Assembly: GCA_013339765.2 (NCBI GenBank)
Contig: CM023452.1
Span: forward strand, 156,303,977 to 156,367,976
Source of the DNA: Haemaphysalis longicornis
Taxonomy: Eukaryota > Arthropoda > Arachnida > Ixodida > Ixodidae
Direction: 5' to 3'
DNA length: 64,000 nt
Shown: piece by piece, positions 1 to 12,900 of the stretch
Position numbering within the stretch: the first letter of the stretch is position 1
Layout of the letters: each line of letters opens with the position of its first letter
The notes under the pieces: generated by a model
What the model was told of the DNA's origin: nothing
What the model saw: the letters and a program-made list of their open reading frames with translations, nothing else
Database searches by the model: none
Position numbers and translations under genes: made by a program

Positions 1-1199
1 GAGGAGCACAAACAGCGTTAACACATTCCCCATATCCAGTCCGTGCGCTATCCAAAACAAAACGATTATGCGGATGAAGTTCTGTCATAAGGATGTGCGG
101 AATACAAAACTATTTGATCCAAACGCATTTCACAACTGCAGTTTCTGTATATAGAGGATTTAAAATTTTGGCAATCTGAGACAGGAAAATGCAGACATTA
201 CACCATCAATCTCTGCATCGTACAACATTGATTTCAATGCAAGTTCAAAAAACTACCTGCTTTGTTTCGCCGAGAGCCTGAGCAAAAATAAAAGCAACAA
301 ATACCACAGCGTATTTTGCTCTAAACAAGAGCGCACACGATCTGTTTTCGGACTGAAACCGGACATGCTGTACGCATTGGAAACAGCAAACAGGCCATTT
401 GGCGAAGATGGGCGCAAATGTAAACTAACTGGCTGTTCCACGGCATGTTAAAATCGAAAAATAATTCCCACGTATTTAATAGTCGAGGCATAATTAACGG
501 TAGAAACAACTGCAATTATTACACTATGACTTGTGTAGAAAAATCGGTATTTCTTGAGAGATAAGTTCGACAGGATTTCAAAAACACAGAAGTTGTGTTT
601 TAGTTTTGTTAATCACGACCATTGATTTGTTTATTTACAAAAACCATAATCCAAACGATGCCCTCTTGGTAACCTCAGGTGGAAAGTGGACCGAAGGAGA
701 CGCATGGGATTTTGAGATCAAAATTCTACTGTTTGATTCAGTATTGAAACCTGTCACTAATCTTTGAAATTATTCATTTGAGCTGAACTTCCGCTGCTTG
801 CTACTTCTGGCTAATGGCTAAGTTTTGGCGACACATCACGTCTTCAATTTTCATAGACGTCACTCGAGCAAAGAAGAACACATCGGGTGATATCAGTCTC
901 CCTTAATTAAAAATGAAGCATCCTTTTAAGAAAATATTGCTTTAAAGGGGCCTTAATTGGCTCCTGAAGGTCGCGATTTCAAGTGCGAAATTGCTAGATT
1001 ATGTGTTCACGACAACATATACTAAGTGCTTACACCTCTGCTGAAGCAAGGCTGCAAAACATGCAAAAACGATATTCCATTCTTTCCTTGTTTACCTGTC
1101 AATCCTCGTCGCCATGCTCACACACTCTGACTTAAATTGTGACTATGACACAGCCGCTATTACGCAGCCGGCCCTGAAGACTACGGCGCCGCTATTGGC
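1..1199. other. Intronic DNA, no feature recognised
   Basis: AT-rich, no recognisable gene or full repeat. It lies in the host-gene intron left of exon 6. A TTTAAAGGGGCC motif near 943 resembles the ends of the TTAA-type MITEs seen elsewhere in the window. Confidence 0.5.
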
Positions 1200-2013
1200 A
1201 GGCTCCCCCATGAAGACAAAACACAAGTTTGGTTCATTCAAAAGATTGCCTCGTTAGAATCAAACTGACACCACTTTTAACGTAAACTTCGCTCAAATAA
1301 GTGATATAATTGGGAAAAAAAGGGAATGGCCATGTGACCCACTTGCTCATTTCCCGCAAAAGAACCTATGATATCATACCAGCCAGCTCTACGATTGGCG
1401 GAGGCCGGCAAAAGCGAGCACAAATTTGGCAGAACTTATCAGCTTACCGAACGAGCTATTTGCACTTAAAGTTACCGCACATTCTTTTTATATTGGTCAG
1501 AATGGTGGGACGAACAGTGGAAGTTATGAACGCACACGTAAACATAGAAGTACTGATGCGTACTGCTGTTGGTACTGCGCGCACTATGCTTGGTTTAGCT
1601 GCCCAGCACTGCGGGGCTTTGGGGTAGTCTCAGACGACACTGGCCGACTGACACAAGCAGGTTGTCTTACGTGACCTTATTTGTTGAGCGAGCACTATGT
1701 TTCATGAAACAATTATGTTCTCCCAGAACAAAAACAAGCCAGGTTTAAATACAGTCAAAAACAACTCAAGGCAGAAAACGGCTTGCAACGGTACGGTGCC
1801 ATCTAGGTTCACTAACAATAAACAAGGCTTTGGAATCGGCTGCACAGCGGTCGGTTCCTGTGAGTCATTGCGGACCCCGAAAACACGCGATTTAGAGGGA
1901 AAATGATTAATTTCTCAGTGAATAAGCATGCTTGGTATCCAGACAAGTGCTGGGGGGCACTATAAAACACGAAATGTTTTGAATAACAGAAACTTGTATT
2001 TTGTCTTCATGGC
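1200..2013. mobile_element. TTAA-type MITE, family 1, copy 1 (~0.8 kb)
   Basis: The left end has CCATGAAGACAAAACACAAG from 1209 and the right end is its reverse complement with few changes (CTTGTATTTTGTCTTCATGG, ending near 2006). Imperfect inverted repeats extend ~45 bp inward. The body matches a second copy split between 22652-22759 and 34267-35020, so this is one dispersed family. In copy 2 both termini carry TTAA, the target of piggyBac- and Kolobok-type transposases; here the outer bases are mutated. Open frames inside are short and unlike any transposase, so it is non-autonomous. Confidence 0.8.
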
Positions 2014-2121
2014 TCCCCTAAATGCTGCAGCCAATCAGCATTCCGGGCTCTGGGGGAAATGCGAGTGTACATTTCGGCGGTTCTGGCGAGCAGCACTTCG
2101 GTACGGTGTATCTTAGTAGGG

Positions 2122-2392
2122 ACGAATGTTGATTGTCACCATCTGCCACACGAGCTTACGCACGGTAAAGTCATCGACTTCCTTCTCCACCTCGTAGTGT
2201 AGATCTTTCTTGCGTCCTGTGAAGGCCATTTCGCTTGGCGGCACAGTTCACTCCGCTGCTTCCACCATCGGCACACGCTCTCTCATTGTCTTCGAAGCCG
2301 CGCTGTGTTTGGAGGTTTGAACTTCTCTCGGCCTCCACGACTACCTTCCACTTGAAAGCAGCGGTGTGGTGGCACCGCTTGGTGGGCGCCAT
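2122..2392 (-). pseudogene. Pogo/Tigger transposase N-terminal fragment
   Basis: On the minus strand from an ATG at 2392 the frame reads MAPTKRCHHTAAFKWKVVVE followed by AERSSN. This is the start of a psq/CENP-B-type helix-turn-helix as in pogo/Tigger-derived proteins (usual pattern 'aaFKlkvV..Ae..gN.aAareF'). The frame then degrades. After a shift, 2185-2122 reads EVDDFTVRKLVWQMV, resembling the region just beyond the first DNA-binding domain. No DDE core follows. It is a short, frameshifted relic, not a gene. Confidence 0.55.
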
Positions 2393-3817
2393 TGTGCCGC
2401 GAAGACCTGCGCTTTCCCGAGGTCACGCGGCAGTTGCGTACACAAGCAAGCACGGAACGCTGTGAGCTGTGTCACAACATTTAAACTGGCAAAATGGAGC
2501 CTGAAAACCACAGAGTTCTGAAAACCTATTGAAAACCTGTCAACTGCAAGCCTGTGGCCGCGAGATGGAGTTGAGTGTCTAGCGGTGGCAGGAAAGCTGC
2601 ATCCTCTGATTTAAGGTGACCTCCGACCACGGAGCAAGATGCTCTGTGCCCCCGACTTTTGTAAACGACTTTAAAAAAAAAAAGTATCGGCCTTGATAAA
2701 AGTAAATACAGTATACCGCAGCAGCTAAAGCTTTTCACAGCCCGTCAGAGCAGGACCATTGCTGAAAATCAGTTGACAAATTCGTGATCAGTTTATATCG
2801 GTTTATAGTCAGTTTATAGTCTATAAACCAGTTGATAGTGCAGTGAAAGATTGCACTGGGGATCGTCGTCAGTGCAGCTTTGTGAAAGTGATGGCCAAAT
2901 AACTGCGGCGATCGCTAAGCCTTTACTGTGCGACCCAGCTTCGGAGGGACCTTTTCGCAGTGACAGTTCCGCAAGGGAAACCCTACAGTGGGCCGCCAGT
3001 CGTCACTGGAAATCTTCAATACTGTTGTGAGTGAGCGTGATGTGCTCGCCCCCCCCCCCTCTCCCCTCTGGCCTTCAACCGCTCGTTTCTCCTATTCTAA
3101 TCTGACGTGCCAACGCAAGCATGCTCGGCGTGAGAAGCCTGGCCGCCTGGCAGTGCGAGGGGGCCGACCACCAAACTGGCGCCGCTTGACAGCAGTAGGC
3201 GCCTGCTAGAAAAGGATGATGTACCGCCGAGAGCCAATGGCTGCGCATCTTAAAGCCTCAAGGGCCTCGTCCTGTTTCTCCAGGTGGTCTTGCGCCAGGT
3301 CGGTGATGCCATAGTTTCCACAGTGCTTTGAAGGCATGAGGAGAAGCCGAAAGCTCCAGGCCTTATTGCTGGCCCTTTTCCAATGAACGATAAACTCGGC
3401 GAATATGTAACCTGTTCAAACGTTTTTTTTTTCCCACAAGACGTTCCTTGTGGGAAAATCGGAACCTTTGGAACCTCTAAAGTTGTGTTGGAAGATAGAA
3501 GGGGACGCTATGGCAGGGTTGCAGCCACAGCCGGCTATGAGGCGAACCGCGGTGAAGGGCTGCGGATCAAGATCGACCAGTGTCTCCACAATTTTGCTTT
3601 TAGTCGCCATCCAAAAAGCAGCCACCGCGGTCGGGATCAAACCCATTCCCAGGGCTCAGCAGCATAACACCACAGCCACTCAGCCACCGCTCAGATGAAG
3701 TGCGTTTGCGCACCCAAGTAAGCTGCCTGGCAGAGTCAACACGCGGCACAACGAAACCAATCTGGAAAAGCGCACTGCCCAAGCGAGAAGGCGGCCCTTC
3801 TTGTGCAGCCAACTCAC
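2393..3817. other. Intronic DNA with a short perfect hairpin
   Basis: No coding or repeat family recognised on either strand. It holds a C-run (3048-3058) and a perfect 12-bp inverted repeat with a 6-base loop: TTTTCCCACAAG at 3429-3440 and CTTGTGGGAAAA at 3447-3458. Confidence 0.5.
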
Positions 3818-3990
3818 CGACCCGACGGGTAGCCCGGGGTCTCGGGATCGGCAGGGATGAACAGGGAGCCCCTCTGCAGGGCGGAACCGTCCACGATGTC
3901 CGAGTTGGGGTAGTAGCCCTTGTCCGGTTTCTTTGGGAGGTCCAGGTACAGGACAGCGCCCACCCCGCCACGCTCCTGGCACACGGTCAC
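3818..3990 (-). CDS. NAALAD2-like: Exon 6 of the NAALADase-like gene (PA domain)
   Basis: Acceptor CTCCGCAG ends at 3991; donor TCG/GTGAGT begins at 3817. The 57 codons read VTVCQERGGVGAVLYLDLPK, then KGYYPNSDIVDGSALQRGS, then PADPETPGYPSG. All three are diagnostic of GCPII/NAALADase: GA.GV.LYSDP, the YP..W.LP..GVQRG block, and GDPLTPGYP, the stretch that leads into the catalytic domain. It ends in phase 2, so at least one more exon lies to the left. I searched 1-3800 on the minus strand for the following AYRR...VGLP.IPV block and did not see it. Confidence 0.95.
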
Positions 3991-6900
3991 CTGCGGAGGC
4001 CAGCCGCGCACCCCTGGCTCACACCGGCAGGGGGACGCCGCCCACCAGCGCCGACCGGGCTCCCGAGGGGACCGGCCCCTTTCCGCTCTGCCAAAGGGCT
4101 CAAACGAAGCAATCGACCGGGTTTGTTCTGCTCGCTGAGCTTCTTATTTGTGGCTGCCCGGCCTACACGGTCCTTTCCCGGAAGGCAGTTGTGCAGTGAC
4201 TGCCGAAAGCGCAAGTGTGCTCCAGCAGTCGGCGGAATGATTGAAGCAGCAACGCAAGACAGTGGAGTCAAAACTGAAACGTCTATCCCAACGTGCTTCG
4301 AAACACGGACGCTGGGATAGTGGGGTCGGCGGTCACGCTACAAATGGTGACCAAATGTGCGGAATAGCAGCCGATTTTCCCCGCAGTAATTAACTTGGTA
4401 AGGTTACCCATCTAGAGACAGACGTTAGTCCAATACGTGTCAATTGGGAAAATTTGCATCACGACTCGTTCAGACAAGTGATGGCGGGGCAGGTGGGGAG
4501 CATATCGGAAAAAATTCCCCCGCATTTCCCGAGGGGAGAATGTGAAAGTGCGAATGCACGGTTGTCGGCCGCTTGCGGCGCTTGCGCTCGGCCCCCGCAG
4601 CCCACCGCCTCGCCGCCTCTCTTCCATCTCTTCCATCGGTTTGTAGTATCACGTGTACACCACGCAGTTATCAAGCCGCTATAACGCCGCTGAGTCGCCA
4701 ACGCACGCCGCTGACGGACGTAGTTTGAATGCGTTAAAGATATAAGGCGCGTCACTAACGCTGATATCACGTCGCGTCCGTGGCTTGGTCGGTAGAGCGT
4801 CGTGCTGCGGCCGCAAAGTCCGCGGATCGAACCTGCGCCGGATGCTGTTTCTTTATAGAGGAGCACTGCGGACGACGCCGCCGCGCGCCGCGACGGCCGG
4901 CGTGGATAAGCGACCCCAAACCTCCACCGCCGGCGTCGGCGGCGGCTGGCGTCGGCGTCCCAGTGCTCCTCTATAAAGAAACAGCATCTGGCGCCAGGTT
5001 TCGATCCGCGGACTTTGCGGCCGCAGCGCGACGCTCTACCGACCAAGCCACGGACGCGACGTAATATCAGCGTTAGTGACGCGCCTTATATCTTTAACGC
5101 ATTCAAACTACGTCGTCAGCGGCGTGCGTTGGCGACTCAGCGGCGTTATAGCGGCTTGATAACTGCGTGGTGTACACGTGATACTACAAACCCGATGGAA
5201 GAGATGGAAGAGAAGGCGGCGAGGCGGTGGGCCTGCGGGGCCGAGCGCAAGCGCCGCAAGCGGGCCGATAACCGTGCATTCGCACTTTCACATTCTCCCC
5301 CTCGGGGAAATGCGGGGGAATTTTTTCTTTTTTAAATATAGAGGAGCACTGCGGACGCCAACGCCGCCGCCGCCGCCGCCGCCGGCGGTGGATGGTTTGG
5401 GGTCGCTTATAAAGTGCATTCGCACTTAAAACAGTAGCTGCAGGCAGGTACCAAAACCCTGCCACCGTGCTCAGCAGCCCAACGCCCCACCCAGTGAGCG
5501 ACCACAGGCGGTAAAACACGCGATAAGTGGGAACGTCGCAGTTGTAAATAAAGGAGGCGCCATGGCGTCAGCAACGGAGACGCGTAGGCAAAACATGTAG
5601 GCATCGCGCCTTGCTAGCATTGCTCACTTGATGTTGCAAACACTCTGAGCAGCACGTGTCGACGCATTAGCTGCCTTCTCAAGATAGAGTGGGGCAGTCG
5701 GAACACTGGCAAGCCCACATCGTACAAGGAGAAGGAGGAGTAAAGTTTGTTTGCAGTAAGCAATTTACGGGCGGGTGGTGAACACTGGGCGCAGCACAGC
5801 ACCTTCCCCCCAGGGCTTTCGGAGTCGGGTGTCAGAGCCGCCCCACGCTGCCTTAATCCCCCTAAAACACCCGTGGAGGTCGCGTGGACAGATCCCATGA
5901 TGTCGCCAGCCAATGAAAGTTTTGCAGAATGACGAGGCGCTTGCCAATAGCTCATTTCGGTAAAAAATTTGCTGCAACTACTACTGCGTACGTTTTAGCT
6001 CCCGGCAACCTGTAGTGCAATCATTGTGGAACCCAACTGTGGAAGCAGCAGGCGCCTTCGGCGGTGCACAGCCCAGCCTATGCCGTCTTGCCGATGCCTC
6101 GATCCACTGCTGCTGACGCCCACGGCGCCACAGCAGTGCAACACTTCGTTTTGACATTTGCCACTTGAAATGCCTCCCCCCCACGTGAGCAGTGTACCCC
6201 GCAGGCACGTCACCTTGCCTCCCCGATGTCCCCCGCTGTAGCGGGCCAGGCAGATGCGGCCCTTGAGGGACACGTTCCGGGCCTCCAGCTCATCCACGTC
6301 ATCGTACGTGCCCGCGCCCACGTGCACCACGTCCGCCTGCACAGGCCACGGGGTCACAGCCAGTCACGGTCACGACCCTCACGTGGCTGAAACCCACTCA
6401 CAAGAACGTCGCACTGCCAAGCTGGCCATGTCGTTGTAACCTGTCACAACCGGCAGATTCATATTCCCCTGTGTGTACAAGCCAGGCATTTCTGCTTCCT
6501 TGGAACCCTACTTCTGTTCTTTTATACAGCTGCTAAAGGCGCTCCCGCTACCCTGCATTAGTAATCCAGGAGGTAGAATCGTGGGTTTTGAAAAAAAAAA
6601 AAAAAAAACGGCCCGCATTCAAGCCCCAGCAATGCCAACATTTTTTCCAGAACCCATGATTTTTTTTTATTCTAAGATGTTCTCTTAGCTCAAGTCTGCG
6701 AATTATTTTTGTAAATATATGTGGTTTGATATCTTTTAGCTCAGTTCAGAGGAGGGGTGCGGTGCATGATTGCCTTTAACGTTTTGCATCACACCGGAAG
6801 TGCCAGGCTTGCACCTGTCTTGGAACGGAATATCGCGTAACAACCACGCTAGAAAGATAACACAAGATCAGCTTTGAGGCGCAGATGCCAAATGGCCTAG

Positions 6901-9900
6901 ATGGTTATAATGAGCACAGTGTCGGAGTTATAAATGCCAATTGATGGTCGAACACTTCTACACTGGCCTGTGTGATGGAGCAGTCAGTAAGGGTGTAGCC
7001 CGAAACAACCCATTCCCGTTTGAACCCGTCCCGCTTGAACCCATTCCCGAAACGTCCTTCCCGTTTGACCACTTTCTATTTCAACACGTTCCCAAAACAC
7101 CCTCCCCGTTTCACACCTGCTCCAAAACACCCGCCTCAAATATTTCAGATAACTTTCTGAGCTCGCAGTGCGCTTTCGGCCTCAAAATTGCGCTGGGCAA
7201 GGTAGTGTAGGTTATTGAGTAAGTTCTACAACTTATTATACTCATTTTTCGCCTAATTACTCAGCGCGGGGTATATTCTATTTCACCTTGACTCTAATTC
7301 TACTCGGTAGATGGCGCCACCGACACGGTTTCCTTTTTATAGGTCTACATGCGATGGCTACAGTATTCTCAAAACAACTACAGTTATTGTGAACTATAGC
7401 AACAAAATTATGCTCGATTTGCTTTGAAACTAATTCATCAGATGCCGCTACTTGCACCGCGGCGGCCAGAATACGCAAACCGCAAACGGTTGTTCGAACT
7501 GGTAACCCGGTAAATGGTGACGCAAACACGGCAACGATATGCTAAAACTCTGTATTATGGACGGACAACTACCTAAATGTTTGCTTTTGCTTTTCCATGT
7601 ACTGCGTGTCCGCCTATGCATTATCAGTAAAAGGTACAAGCAAGAGAACACAGCTTGGGGTGTTCTTAACACCTGGATGAAAATTTTGTGCGAACCATTT
7701 CCTCCAAGCGAAATTTCAGCTTTAGACTTCAATGGCCATTCTTTTACAGATATGTGCTTATAAAGTGACCCTTGGCCACACATTAAAATTGACCGTACCA
7801 CTGGCATGGTACATTATAGTTACCCGCGTTCATAAATACGTTTTTAGGGCGAAGCTCCTTAAGTCATGGGTCTGTCCATCCCTGTGTCTCGTGGTACGTG
7901 ACTGCCGCATGCTTTCGGAGATGTCGCAAAGTGGGCCGCGTTGCACGCGCAAGAACCGGCTGCAACCGGCAGCGCAAACTCGGCACCGGAGAGCGCGAGC
8001 TTGTCTGTGTTCGCCAACGGAGGCGCGAGCGCACGTGCACTGCGAGGGGGAGATCACGCAAGAGATCACGCCACGAACGCAGGCAGTCGTTCTCGGAGAT
8101 CGAACGAGACGCAAGGACCTTTGCTCGTTTCCTCTCGTCTGTTCGGGCACAAGTTCGCCCTAAATAAAAGTTCTTTCTTTACCGTTGTGTCCCATCCTAC
8201 GTGACAAATTGTGGTGGAGGTGCGGGGTAGTCCTCGATGGCGCGGGGTCTTTCACCAGGACTGGGCCTGGGAGCATTGACTCCGAAAATAAAAGTTGATT
8301 TGTACAATGTACGCACACAGTCTTACGTCTTTCTTAATGATGTAATGGGCGAACTTTTCACGGGAGAGTTAGGTTACCGATGATCTCCCCCTCTCGAGCT
8401 TCGCCTCACTTATCATCCTTCATTCTGTGGATATGCGTGATTTTTTTCTGTAGTTTGCTAGATTAGGTAATTATATGTTTCGCGAGATCTTTTTCCTGCG
8501 TAGAAATAAACAATAGCCATGTACTACCCTTAATAAATTTGTTAAAACACCCAACTTCATTTTCGGCAAGAGGTCCGCACGCTACAAACTGGCACTGCGA
8601 CCGCGGAAAGGTTCTATTTTGTTAATTCTCCTTTCTCTTTTTGTATGTGTGCATATAAGTGCATGTGCATTCGTATATGCAGCCGTAGGGGCTGGAACTA
8701 TCACCGCTGCGAGTACGCATGCGACCAACATGTTCCAGACCGATCGACCAACGCAGAAGCAGACGGAAGGGTGTGGTTTCAGCTGCACGTAATTCACCAA
8801 CGCTTGTACGGGGTTCGTACGTAACGCAGCAACCGTATACGTTGTTGTTTTTTAATTGGCGCAGCGTATCGTAAAACGGGACCATTGCGAAAGGTTGCAG
8901 GTTAATACGGTGTCTGTGGACTGGCTCCCGCAGCGGTAACATTTTTTATGAGGTTTGAATTGAATTGGAATTTGAATTGAATTGTTGTTTATTATTCCAA
9001 ACGGTGAGAAATACATACAGATTAGTATACAGAGAAGGGTCCCATAGTCAACAGACTGAAACGGGACCCTTGAATAAATAATACAAAATGAAGAATAGAC
9101 AGAAAGCAGCAAAATCAAAAAAGAACAGTAACTAAACGCAATGAACACAGCTTAGGCAGCGCTAAAGTAGAGTAAGAAAATGGAACGAAACCGGTTAAAG
9201 AAAAATGCAAAAAAATACACGTAGCATATTGCTATCACAATACTAATTCAAACAAAGGAGTTAAAGGAGTACTGACACCAAATTTCTCGCTTTCAGTTTT
9301 TGTGCTGTAAAGAATACCTATTGGCCCAGTAATTACGAAAATCGAACCGAAAGCCGTCAGCCGCCAACACAGAATTAATTATAGCACGTTTATTGCAACC
9401 AGTTTCAAATTCGATCGCCGCGCGGGAAAATGCGCCGTTCGAAGGTCAGCCTGCAAGCGGGCCAGTCTTACGTCACGGTCTCGCCCGTGACGTCAGGGAC
9501 GTTCACCGCATCGTCTGCTACGATTGCACATGGTCCGCACTCGCCCGCGCAGTCGACATGTCGTCTGAATCGTCAGACTCGGATGAGTCGCTGCCACCCG
9601 ACAGACGGAGCAACTTTATTTGGCCAAGCGATTAGGCCGGCGATGACTTCGTCGTCGTCCGTTTTTTAACATCACTGCGGCTCGAACCGGCGCAGACCGT
9701 GAAAGCAACAGGTTGTCGCCACTCTTATAATCAATCTGATCGCGAGAAAGAAGTTCCACAGGCGAGAAAGTAGATGTTAGTGTGGTGAAAAAATGTGCTA
9801 GGGTTTGTTATCAGCGCTGAATTTAAAAGCGGCGTTCAGATATTTGCCGCGATGGTAAGTCTACGCTGACCGGCGGCCGAGGTTCGGCGTTCCGACCCAG

Positions 9901-12900
9901 CACTGCCGGCACCGCGGTGCGGCGAGCGGCAGAAAGATGGCGCCACCTGCGCGCTAGAATCAAAACAGGCCACGGCAGATGTCTTGGTCACCGATCACTG
10001 AAACGGCAATTATCGCCAAAATAAAGGTCAGTATGCGAAAAAGGGGATGATAGTGTGGTGAAAAGTTTGTAAGGGATGGTCATTCGCAGTTGTACAGATA
10101 CCGGCTGATCAAATATTCGCCACGATATTAAGCCTGAAGTTCCCAACACCCAAGCTGACCGGAGCAACGCCGAGCCCGCTGGCTTGGGCGACAGTTCTTG
10201 CGGCCGCCGCGGTGCACGAACTCAGTCCACGTTTTAGCGCTGCATGTCATGGCGTGGAAAATAATGCATCTTGGCGTCGTCGTCGATTTGCTCGGACAGG
10301 CTTCCACGAGCAGTTCTTCGCATTCCGCGAGCTTGCCTTAGCACACCTTGGGCGAGCTCGGCGACGCGCACCACCGCGTCGCCGCGGTGCGCGTCGACAT
10401 CGCGCACCGCGCGGTGCCGGCACCGCGCAGTTTTCGGTACCAGTGCAAGGGGACACCATGCGCCGGCCACGAACTGAAGAGCAAAGACGTCGAACACGCA
10501 AAGTGCGCAAAGTTCACAAGCATTGCTCACACAGCTACACCCGTAAGTTTTCCTGCCCAAACGAATAGCAACCGACAACAGCAGCGCAGGATATCGTTTC
10601 CGGTCCCGAAACGACTATATGACGTCACCCTGAACCGGCCAGACACGCCGGCCGATGTTTTCGTCCCGCCGAAAGCGATTTCGCTAGTGCTGCCGATTTG
10701 TGAAGCTCGCGGCCGGGACAATCAAAATCGATTTTAGATGTGATTCCGGCCTCGGATCGCTGCAAAAATTTCTGTGAGGCATCTGTACAAACTAATGAAG
10801 CCAATTATATCATTTTTAGGCGTCAAAATTTGGTGTCAGTCCTCCTTTAAAATACAGTCGGACGGAAGTATAATTTCGAAAATCGCACGCCTCGGTCCGA
10901 GTCACCCTAGTAGAAACTGGGTCCGTTATTCCGGGAAGGGGCTAAATGGGAAAATACGAAACAGGAAGGGCGTTTTGTACCGGGTTAAAGTGGCACGAAA
11001 CAAACGAGAAGGTTCAATTGGTAACGGGTTCAAATGGGAACAGGCGGAATGGGAAAGGGCGAAAGGGGAAGGTCGTTTTGCGCCGGGTTGAAACGGGAGG
11101 GAACAAGCGGGAAGAATGAAACGGGAATGGGTTCAAACGGGAACCTCCAGTCAGTAAGCGTCACTCGGAGCAGAGAACATGTTCTGCAGCATCGTGTACA
11201 AAAACCAAAGGTTGGAATTGTAAAACTCAGCTTTCAAGAAACAAACTAAATTATCGCGTACAGCTGGGGGGATCATCAAGCTGCATTACTTTGAACATTC
11301 ATTGGTTACTGAATTCGCCAGGATAGCAATAATTAACTTGAAAGCTAACCTAGTTTAGTCAAATTTTTCGATTACATTAAAGTGCAGTTAGCGCAAAAGG
11401 TTGTTTTTTAAGGGAGAAGGAAATGAATTTGGTCAATTTAGTGCTGGATGCATATTACAATCTATTGATCCTGTGTTTTTATGACTATGCTGAGCTGTTT
11501 AGTTATTTTATATATCGATACTGTCAGCCTATTGTTCGGCTATTACAGGAGTGGAAGGATACAATACACTTTGGTTGCAGGAAGAAAAAGAAAGGTACAT
11601 CTCCGGAAATGCAAACACAAAATACTCTTGGGAAATGCAACATGGAGGCAACAATACCATGCGCTACAAACACAGGTGATGACATGGTTCACTTTTGGCC
11701 AGGTCATTTAGCGCGAACGTGTGTGCCTTTCACAATTTCGAGAAATTCATTTATAAACCTCGTCAGTCCCAAGAATGCGCAAATACAAAATATTTTGCAA
11801 CACACATTTATTCGCTTCATTATCCATAGAAATAAACGCCAAAAATTACAATATCAAAAAAGCCAAACGAAAGTAATAGAATTTGATAGTACCCATTTGG
11901 GCACTCTGGGTTTCAGAGCGTGTGGAATGCAAGGACCAATATTTTCAAAATTCCACAATTCTTCAAAAATGTGCAAAAATGCTACAACCCACTTTTATTT
12001 GGTTCATTATCTATAGAAATAGGTGCTAAAATACAATAGCAAAAAAGCAAACGAAAGTTATGAATTTTGAGGTACCCATTTGGGTGCTATGGGTCTTCTT
12101 ACCCTGTGGACGCATTCGAGCGCTCGCGCCGGTGAAAGCCATTTTTGCCGCCTCGCTCTTCAGAGATGCCTGGACACATCGGGCCACCTAGAGGGGCTTA
12201 GTGAAAGTAAGGCCTGCTTTTTGCGAGGAGACCACTTTTGACGCGCTAATTTCGAATGGGTGAAAGCTATTACTTTTGTGGTTGCGGTACCCATTTGGGT
12301 GCCCCGGGACTGAGGTTATAGATGACGTCCTTAGTGCGGCGTCTGTTAACATATTCCATTGCTTTATTTCTCTAGGAAAAAACTATTTAAAACAGTCATT
12401 ACGAACAGTCGGAGGCGGGATATACATGTTGTGACGATTGCGAAAATATTCTTCGGGAGATATGCAAAAGTAGTCATTTTTGTCAATTTTAACATGGCCA
12501 TGAATAATAAGAAAAAGAAACTTCAATCGTCACATACAGTTCTCAATTCTAAAGAAGGGAAGTTCAGCAAGTTCACATAACTGGGTGGGGGAGTGGCAGC
12601 GACATTTGTTAAAAATAGACCTTGCCGCAAGCCGTTTAATCTTGTCCAGTTTCGAATGACTTCCGGAAGTGTACGGCCAAAGACAGGTCTGTGAGCGTTG
12701 GCGACGACAATAGTGGGATCTATATTGTGGAGCAACCTACAGGAATGGTAAACAGGCCAAAGGAAGTGCAGTACTAGCTGGCTGTTGGTAGCTTCCTCAT
12801 AAGCATACTAACCTGCTCCTGCCTGCACAATGTAGCCAGAAATCGCCAAGTGCCAGCTTTGACCCTGTGCATCTCATCAGCATCACAAGACTCCCGGTCT

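Larger units (their letters stand above)
6991..11148. mobile_element. Fold-back, Mutator-like element copy A with 9-bp TSD
   Basis: Flanked by a perfect 9-bp duplication AGTCAGTAA (6982-6990 and 11149-11157). The left end starts GGGTGTAGCCCGAAAC and the right end finishes GGGAACCTCC. Both ends are minisatellite-like arrays of ~16-bp units (TTCCCGTTTGAACCCG) in opposite orientation, forming long inverted repeats. A second copy at 40967-51747 shares both ends and much of the body. A 9-bp duplication with repeat-rich inverted ends is typical of Mutator-like (MULE) elements, but I see no MULE transposase. Copy A carries later insertions at 7846-8437 and 8957-10850 that copy B lacks. Confidence 0.75.

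Noticed and set aside
3700..4320. 206-codon plus-strand ORF
   Set aside because: It covers the antisense of exon 6 (3818-3990), which has clear family motifs and splice sites.
4776..4845. A genuine tRNA gene
   Set aside because: A and B boxes are present, but the same sequence recurs in inverted and distant copies within a longer repeat, and the stems do not pair as a complete tRNA. It is a SINE head.
7846..8437. Complete gypsy element
   Set aside because: Only an LTR-like end and leader-like motif are visible, without a second LTR or any coding sequence.
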